Shown in pieces: positions 59,112 through 64,000 of a stretch of 64,000 bases of DNA. The position numbers and the translations under genes were made by a program. Numbering within the stretch: position 1 is the first letter of the stretch; each line of letters opens with the position of its first letter. The notes below the pieces were generated by a model that was not told the origin of the DNA, did no database searches, and was given only the letters and a program-made list of their open reading frames with translations. Source of the stretch: an uncultured Eubacterium sp. (GTDB taxonomy: Bacteria > Bacillota > Clostridia > Lachnospirales > Lachnospiraceae); the NCBI GenBank assembly GCA_910584645.1, contig CAJUAU010000006.1, positions 54,273 through 118,272 on the forward strand, read 5' to 3'.

Positions 59112-59744
59112 CTACTGCGTCCGGTAAGAACGCACTTCTTTAATTACTTCTTTTATTTTATAAAAATCTTTTACTCCATCTGTCTCAACTCCGCCACTCA
59201 CATCGACACCGATACAGCAGCCTTTATTCTTTACTGTGGACAGGGCCTGGTGGATATTGCCAGCATCGAGACCTCCTGCCAGCAGATAGGAATGCTCCAG
59301 CTCTTCCGGGATCAGCTCCCAGGAAAAAGTCTCTCCGGTCCCCCCGTACTGCACTCTGTGGTAAGTATCTAACAGTAGATGGTCCACCGGCAGCCGGTCA
59401 GCCAGAAAGATGTCTTCCCGGCTTTTCACCCGCACTGCTTTGATCACTGGCGCTTTTGTCATGCCACGGAGCGCCCGGATATATTCTTCCGTCTCATCCC
59501 CGTGCAGCTGTATCACATCAATAGTCCCCTTGCTGGCAAGCACTGCTGCCTTTTCCACCGGCGCATTGACAAACACACCAAACACCTGGATCCGCGGATC
59601 CAGCCACTTCCTTAAGAGTGCCGCCTGGTCTTCTGTTACTTTCCTTTTCGTATCCGCAAAGATAAATCCCGCATAATCCGGCATTGTCTCATTGAGATAC
59701 CGGACATCCTCCTCTCTGCGGATCCCACAGATCTTTACTTTCAT
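59112..59744 (-). CDS. trpF: Phosphoribosylanthranilate isomerase
   Basis: Converts phosphoribosylanthranilate to the carboxyphenylamino-deoxyribulose phosphate. The 210-residue barrel begins KVKICGIRREEDV with the catalytic Cys, and has DYAGFIFADTKRKV, VFGVFVNAP, VIQLHGDETEEYI, the catalytic Asp in LLLDTY and the phosphate-binding LAGGLDAGNI and GVDVSGGVET. The phosphate site and catalytic residues are all present. It shares a 4-base ATGA overlap with trpC. Confidence 0.95.
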   Translation of the reverse strand: MKVKICGIRREEDVRYLNETMPDYAGFIFADTKRKVTEDQAALLRKWLDPRIQVFGVFVNAPVEKAAVLASKGTIDVIQLHGDETEEYIRALRGMTKAPVIKAVRVKSREDIFLADRLPVDHLLLDTYHRVQYGGTGETFSWELIPEELEHSYLLAGGLDAGNIHQALSTVKNKGCCIGVDVSGGVETDGVKDFYKIKEVIKEVRSYRTQ

Positions 59745-60532
59745 GTATTCACATCCATTCCCCGCAGCTCTGCCAGCGTTTTTTTCTTATTGGTACTGCG
59801 CATCAGCGTCTCGCCTATCAGAACTCCATTCACACCGCCTTGTTCCAACGCCTCGATGTCTTCTCTGGTGCGGATTCCGCTCTCTGCTACGAACAAAATA
59901 TTTTCCGGTACCTTTTCCCGAAGTCTCAGACAATTATTTATATCTACCTGAAAGGTCTTCAGATCCCTGTTATTGACACCTATGATCCTCGCTCCAGCGT
60001 GGACTGCCCGGCGGATCTCTTCCTCATCATGAGCTTCCACCAATGCGGACAGGCCCAGGCTTTCACACAAACTGATCCATTTCCTGAGCACCGCCTCTGA
60101 AAGAAGGGAGCAGATCAGCAATACTGCACTGGCCCCGGTCACCTTCGCCTCATAGATCATATATTCATCAATGGTAAAATCCTTGCGCAGAAGCGGTATA
60201 TCCACGTTCCGATGAATCTCTTCCAGATACCTGATGCTGCCCATAAAATAATCCGGCTCCGTAAGCACTGATATATTGTCTGCCCCCGCTTCTTTATATT
60301 CCCTGGCAATGTCTACATAAGGAAAATCTTCTGCTATGATCCCCTTCGACGGTGACGCTTTCTTGATCTCACAGATAAATGCTGCCCTGCCGCTCCGCAG
60401 AGGGTTCTCAAAGGGAAATTCATCTCCCACAGGCAGGGAACAGGCCTTCTGCTTCATCTCTTCCAGTGAAATCTTCTGTTTGCAGGCCTCCACCCGTTTT
60501 TTAGCAGCTGCCGCTATTTCATCTAAAATCAT
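59741..60532 (-). CDS. trpC: Indole-3-glycerol-phosphate synthase
   Basis: Closes the indole ring. The 263-residue barrel contains EIKKASPSKGII with the catalytic Lys, ISVLTEPDYFMGS, LLRKDFTIDEYMIYEA with the second Lys, ALVEAHDEEE, IIGVNNRDLKTF and AESGIRTREDIEAL. Start at 60532 with GGAGG five bases upstream; the four-codon longer ATG would use the site itself as coding sequence. It is a separate gene from trpF, unlike the fused enzyme in E. coli. Confidence 0.95.
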   Translation of the reverse strand: MILDEIAAAAKKRVEACKQKISLEEMKQKACSLPVGDEFPFENPLRSGRAAFICEIKKASPSKGIIAEDFPYVDIAREYKEAGADNISVLTEPDYFMGSIRYLEEIHRNVDIPLLRKDFTIDEYMIYEAKVTGASAVLLICSLLSEAVLRKWISLCESLGLSALVEAHDEEEIRRAVHAGARIIGVNNRDLKTFQVDINNCLRLREKVPENILFVAESGIRTREDIEALEQGGVNGVLIGETLMRSTNKKKTLAELRGMDVNT

Positions 60533-60563
60533 CTTTTCCTCCATCCGCGCACGCCTTTTCGCC

Positions 60564-61583
60564 TTACTGTCTGCTGGCGCTTATGAACTCTTCCATCTTA
60601 GCCAGTGCCATACCGCTGTCTATCACTTCTGCTGCCTTTTGTACTCCCTCTTCCATCGAAATCCCCGGTGTACCAAGATATATCGCCACACCGGCATTTA
60701 AAAGGACAATGTCCCGTTTTGCCCCGATCTCCTTTCCAGATAGAATATCTCTTGTGATCTGGGCATTTTCCTCCGGCGTGCCCCCTATTAGTTCTTCTTT
60801 CTGACAAGGCTTCAAACCAAACTGTTCCGGTGTGATATCAAAGGAAGTGAGTTTCCCCTCCCGGATCTCGCAGCAGTGGGTAGGGCCCGTCAATGTGATC
60901 TCGTCCAGGCCGTCACTTCCACAGACCGCCATGCCTCGTTTTACCCCGAGATTGCTGAGCACCTCTGCCAGTTTTTCTACCAGTGCCTGGTCATACACAC
61001 CGAGAAGCTGTATGGCCGCCCCCGCCGGATTGGTCAGCGGGCCAAGAATATTAAAGATCGTCCTCTCTCCCATTCCTTTTCTGACCGGTCCCACATTTTT
61101 CATGGAAGAATGATGATACTGGGCAAATAAAAAGCTCATTTTTGTGTTGTCCAGTACCTTCCGGTTTTTCTCCACATCGATCATAATATCTGCGCCAAGG
61201 CTTTCCAGTACATCCGCCGCCCCGCTTTTGCTGGACACACTGCGGTTTCCATGCTTTGCCACCGGAATACCGGCAGCAGCGATCACAAATGCCGCCGTAG
61301 TGGAAATATTGAAAGTTCCCGCTTCATCTCCGCCGGTACCCACGATCTCCAGTACGTCACAAGCGGGCTCAAGCTTTGCCGCCATATCCCGCATCACCTG
61401 TGCTGACGCTGTGATCTCCGTGATCGTCTCTCCCTTCATACGCAGTGCTGTCAGATAAGACGCCATCTGTATCTCCGTAGCCTCTCCCGACATAATTTCT
61501 TTCATTACCTCTTTCGCCATATCATAATCTATATCTCTTCCATTTATCACTTCATGCAATGCTTCTTTGATCATATCCGTCAC
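60564..61583 (-). CDS. trpD: Anthranilate phosphoribosyltransferase
   Basis: Adds phosphoribose to anthranilate. The 339 residues carry EIVGTGGDEAGTFNISTTAA (PRPP-binding loop), KHGNRSVSSKSGAADVLESL, the MSFLFAQYHHSSMKNVGPVR segment, and FNILGPLTNPAG. The frame opens with a GTG at 61583 preceded by AGGAG nine bases away; an ATG three codons downstream (61574) is the alternative. It is not fused to trpG, which lies 28 bases upstream. Confidence 0.95.
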   Translation of the reverse strand: MTDMIKEALHEVINGRDIDYDMAKEVMKEIMSGEATEIQMASYLTALRMKGETITEITASAQVMRDMAAKLEPACDVLEIVGTGGDEAGTFNISTTAAFVIAAAGIPVAKHGNRSVSSKSGAADVLESLGADIMIDVEKNRKVLDNTKMSFLFAQYHHSSMKNVGPVRKGMGERTIFNILGPLTNPAGAAIQLLGVYDQALVEKLAEVLSNLGVKRGMAVCGSDGLDEITLTGPTHCCEIREGKLTSFDITPEQFGLKPCQKEELIGGTPEENAQITRDILSGKEIGAKRDIVLLNAGVAIYLGTPGISMEEGVQKAAEVIDSGMALAKMEEFISASRQ

Positions 61584-61611
61584 CCATCCTTTCTCCTGTT
61601 CTCCCAGGATC

Positions 61612-62181
61612 TTAATTCATTTTCAAAAAATTCTTTATCATCACTCTGCCATCCGGTGTCAAAATCGATTCCGGGTGAAACTGAAGCCCATACAATGGGT
61701 ATTCCCGGTGTCTCACCGCCATCACTTCTTTCCTGTCATCCGCTGATATAACTTTCAGATCCCCGGGGATCGTATCCATATCTGCGACCAGGGAGTGATA
61801 CCTCGCCACGTCTATCCGCTCAGGAAGCCCTTGAAAAAGAGCATCGCCAGGTTCAATCCAGACATTACTTTTTTTTCCATGCATCAGCTGCCTGGCATGA
61901 CAGATCTTTGCGCCAAATACTTCACAGATCGCCTGATGTCCCAGACATACGCCAAGGATCGGGACATGCCCTTTGAGCTCTCTCACTACTTCCTCGCACA
62001 CCCCTGCATCTTTCGGGTATCCCGGTCCCGGCGAAAGGATGATATGGGAAGGTTCCATTTTTTCTATATCTTCCACCCTGTATTCATCGTTGCGCACCAC
62101 CCGGATGTCCGGATCCAATTCTCCCACAAGCTGCACCAGATTGTAGGAAAAGCTGTCATAATTATCAATTAATAATACCAT
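61612..62181 (-). CDS. trpG: Anthranilate synthase glutamine amidotransferase component
   Basis: Supplies ammonia from glutamine to TrpE. The 189-residue class I amidotransferase has LLIDNYDSFSYNLVQ, SPGPGYPKDAG, the catalytic Cys in LGVCLGHQAI, and the His-Glu pair in GLQFHPESI. Start at 62181 with AAGGAGA upstream; the longer frame to 62238 overlaps trpE and is not supported. It may also serve folate synthesis, as in some Firmicutes with one TrpG/PabA, which the sequence cannot settle. Confidence 0.95.
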   Translation of the reverse strand: MVLLIDNYDSFSYNLVQLVGELDPDIRVVRNDEYRVEDIEKMEPSHIILSPGPGYPKDAGVCEEVVRELKGHVPILGVCLGHQAICEVFGAKICHARQLMHGKKSNVWIEPGDALFQGLPERIDVARYHSLVADMDTIPGDLKVISADDRKEVMAVRHREYPLYGLQFHPESILTPDGRVMIKNFLKMN

Positions 62182-62219
62182 CTGTCTCTCCTTTCCACAG
62201 ACAACCACATCTGCTGCAT

Positions 62220-63701
62220 TCAGTTCTCCCGAAGGCACAGATCCATTTGCCCATTCCGGATTGCTTCCATAACTGCCCGCGCCTTGTTGGCAGATTCTTC
62301 ATATTCCAGATGGGGCTGGCTGTCGGCCACGATCCCTCCCCCTGCCTGGACATATACTTTCCCCTTCTTTTTTACCGCCATGCGGATGGCGATACAGGTA
62401 TCCAGATTTCCACTAAAATCGATATACCCCAGTGCACCGCCGTAGATTCCTCTCGGCTCATTCTCCAGCTCATCAATGATCTCACAGGCTCGGATCTTTG
62501 GTGCACCGGACAGGGTTCCCGCTGGCAGGACGGAACGGACAGCATCCAGTGCATCACAGTCTGACCGGATATTTCCTTCCACCTGGGAGCAGATATGCAT
62601 GATCTTTGAATATTTATGGATCATCTTGTATTCCGTCACCTCCACCGAGGAAAACTCTGAGATCCGCCCCAGATCATTCCGCCCCAGATCCACCAGCATA
62701 TTGTGCTCAGACAACTCTTTTTCGTCCAAAAGCAGTTCCTCTTCCAGTACCCTGTCCTCTTCCTCATTTTTGCCCCGGGGGCGGGATCCCGCCACTGGAA
62801 ATGTTGTAAGTCTTCCATCCTGCAGCCGTACCAGTGTCTCCGGCGAGGTGCTCATGATCTCCACATCATCCAGGTTCATATATACCATGTAGGGAGAAGG
62901 ATTTGTGGTCCTCAGCACCCGGTACGGATTGAGCAGGCTTCCCTCATAATCGCAGACAAACCGTCTTGACACTACCGCCTGGAAAATATCTCCCTCCCGG
63001 ATATACTCTTTGGTCTTCTCTACGAGTTTCTCATATTCTTCTTTTGTCACATTGCATGTAAATTTCACATCCTCACAAACAGGCTCCTCCTGGATCTCCA
63101 CATTGGTACGGATCATGGTGATCATGTTTTCAATCTCCCTCTCTGCCTGTTCATAATGCCTTTCTATATCTCCTTTGGTACTGACATTTGCCACCACCAC
63201 AATTTTCTGTTTCAACTGGTCATAGGCGATCACTTTATCAAACAACATCAGATCATAGTCGTTAAATTCTCCCCGCTTAATGTTCAGCTTCGGCTCCGCA
63301 TGGGCGATCATAGCATAGGCAAAATATCCTACGAAGCCCCCGGTAAAGGGCGGCATGCCCTCCAGCTTGGGGGACCGGTATTCTTTTAACAGATCCCGAA
63401 TCACATCCAGGGAATCTTCTGTCTCGATGGTCTCCTTTTTCCCCTGTTTTTCCACTGTCACCATCTTTTTCAAACAGGATACCCGCATGACTGGGTCGTA
63501 GCCAAGGAAAGAATAACGCCCCCATTTTTCTCCGCCCTCCACACTTTCCAGCAGATAAAAACGTTTATTTTTTGCCGCGATCTTTCGCAGCAGCCCGATG
63601 GGGGTGATAATGTCTGCGAAGATCTCTTTCCGGATGGGAACAATATCGTACTCCCCGGCGTAACTTTTGATCTGTTGTAACACATTGTCTTGATTTTTCA
63701 T
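62220..63701 (-). CDS. trpE: Anthranilate synthase component I
   Basis: Makes anthranilate from chorismate; the feedback-regulated first step of tryptophan synthesis. The 493 residues include the tryptophan-binding region FYLLESVEGGEKWGRYSFLG near residue 48 and the chorismate-binding half with GDIFQAVVSRRF, TSPETLVRLQDGRL and TFPVAGSRPRG. DLGRNDLGRIS, AGTLSGAPKIRACEI and QAGGGIVADS complete that half. GGAGG lies eight bases before the ATG, inside the end of a repeat-encoded open frame that stops three bases earlier. No attenuator or T-box is visible in the window. Confidence 0.96.
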   Translation of the reverse strand: MKNQDNVLQQIKSYAGEYDIVPIRKEIFADIITPIGLLRKIAAKNKRFYLLESVEGGEKWGRYSFLGYDPVMRVSCLKKMVTVEKQGKKETIETEDSLDVIRDLLKEYRSPKLEGMPPFTGGFVGYFAYAMIAHAEPKLNIKRGEFNDYDLMLFDKVIAYDQLKQKIVVVANVSTKGDIERHYEQAEREIENMITMIRTNVEIQEEPVCEDVKFTCNVTKEEYEKLVEKTKEYIREGDIFQAVVSRRFVCDYEGSLLNPYRVLRTTNPSPYMVYMNLDDVEIMSTSPETLVRLQDGRLTTFPVAGSRPRGKNEEEDRVLEEELLLDEKELSEHNMLVDLGRNDLGRISEFSSVEVTEYKMIHKYSKIMHICSQVEGNIRSDCDALDAVRSVLPAGTLSGAPKIRACEIIDELENEPRGIYGGALGYIDFSGNLDTCIAIRMAVKKKGKVYVQAGGGIVADSQPHLEYEESANKARAVMEAIRNGQMDLCLREN

Positions 63702-63704
63702 CCT

Positions 63705-64000
63705 TCATTCCTCCATTCTTTGTCTGGATTCATGAGGCACATTTTGTGGAATCGCCTCGCATTTCATCGCGGCATTCGCCGCCGCATTGCTTCTCTCTAC
63801 GCTTTGAGCCTCGCATTCTTCGTGCCACTCCGCGGCACTCATCATCGCGGCATTCGCCGCCGCATTGCTTCTCTCTACGCTTTGAGCCTCGCATTCTTCG
63901 TGCCACTCCGTGGCACTCATCATCGCGGCATTCGCCGTCGCATTACTTCTCTCTACGCTTTGAGCCTCGCATTCTTCGTGCCACTCCGCGGCACTCATCA
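63705..64000 (-). other. Open frame made of 26-residue repeats, ending just before trpE
   Basis: An uninterrupted frame enters from beyond the window and consists of copies of a 26-residue unit (MSAAEWHEECEAQSVERSNA plus AANAAM), then a unique tail MKCEAIPQNVPHESRQRMEE, with a TGA stop three bases before the trpE ATG. Because the DNA repeat is 78 bases long, the frame stays open automatically, so coding is not proven. If translated, it would be coupled to trpE. Each unit has one tryptophan codon. Confidence 0.4.
63765..63998. repeat. 78-base tandem repeat, three full copies, continuing past the window
   Basis: Units begin at 63765, 63843 and 63921, with a fourth starting at 63999. Copies differ by a few bases (for example CGTGGCACT for CGCGGCACT in the second copy, GCCGTCGCATTAC in the third). 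Each unit contains a GTGCC/GGCAC hairpin and a CGCGGCATTCGCCG imperfect palindrome. No spacers separate the units. Confidence 0.95.

Noticed and set aside
63765..63998. Possible CRISPR array at the right edge
   Set aside because: The 78-base units follow each other with no spacers, and differences are scattered base changes, so it is a plain tandem repeat.
63765..63998. Possible tryptophan T-box, because of CCGCGG and GTGGCAC strings
   Set aside because: The T-box consensus order (GGGTGG-ACCGCG) is not present; the strings are in the wrong order and recur in every repeat unit.

Overview
The window looks like chromosomal DNA of an anaerobic, spore-forming Firmicute, most likely a member of the Lachnospiraceae (Clostridia). 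This is an inference. It rests on sporulation genes (spoIVA, yqfC-yqfD, a SpoVB-type flippase, a BofC-like gene), an [FeFe]-hydrogenase-like protein, a sodium-pumping biotin decarboxylase cluster, type III glutamine synthetase, strong AGGAGG ribosome binding sites and forespore or mother-cell type promoters. Most genes lie on the minus strand. No phage, insertion sequence, CRISPR array, tRNA or rRNA was seen.

Layout, left to right. (1) 1-13450: nine tandem paralogous lipoprotein genes of unknown function, all on the minus strand. Each has a lipobox, a linker of S-x-x-A-V pentapeptide repeats and a domain of about 400 residues. Intergenic modules and one signal-peptide segment have been copied between them. 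(2) 13576-18474: a membrane decarboxylase/transcarboxylase operon with two different carboxyltransferases, a biotin carrier, a small anchor subunit and the beta-subunit sodium pump. (3) 18619-28206: two D-Ala-D-Ala carboxypeptidases, glnN, a large terminator palindrome, three small or unknown genes, a one-domain Ig-like membrane protein and a SpoVB-like flippase. (4) 28222-32484: operon yqfC-yqfD-phoH-ybeY-DUF3048, running on into the flippase gene. (5) 32513-42078: rpsU, alaS, then a run formed by two flavoproteins, proB, a DUF896 gene, a formyl-THF cyclo-ligase and proA, headed by a BofC-like gene with a sigma-G-type promoter.

(6) 42162-49712: an NlpC/P60 cell wall hydrolase with a consensus promoter, an LCP-family protein, a sensor kinase and response regulator with a PhoP-box-like site, an [FeFe]-hydrogenase-like protein with a sigma-G-type promoter, and spoIVA with a sigma-E-type promoter placed inside the preceding terminator hairpin. 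(7) 49720-56683: a 1861-residue LRR/Ig-like surface protein and an FKBP/trigger-factor-like lipoprotein. (8) 56860-64000: palindromic repeats, then the complete trp operon trpEGDCFBA, preceded at the right edge by a 78-bp tandem repeat that continues beyond the window.

Several themes connect the regions: cell-surface and secreted proteins, sporulation, tryptophan and proline synthesis, and energy conservation by decarboxylation. The two parts least explained by known families are the lipoprotein array and the hairpin-rich repeats that sit next to the ribosome binding sites of several genes. Gene starts were moved inward from the longest open frame wherever a ribosome binding site and signal peptide clearly favoured an internal start. 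Function calls rest on recognised motifs read by eye; no database search was possible.
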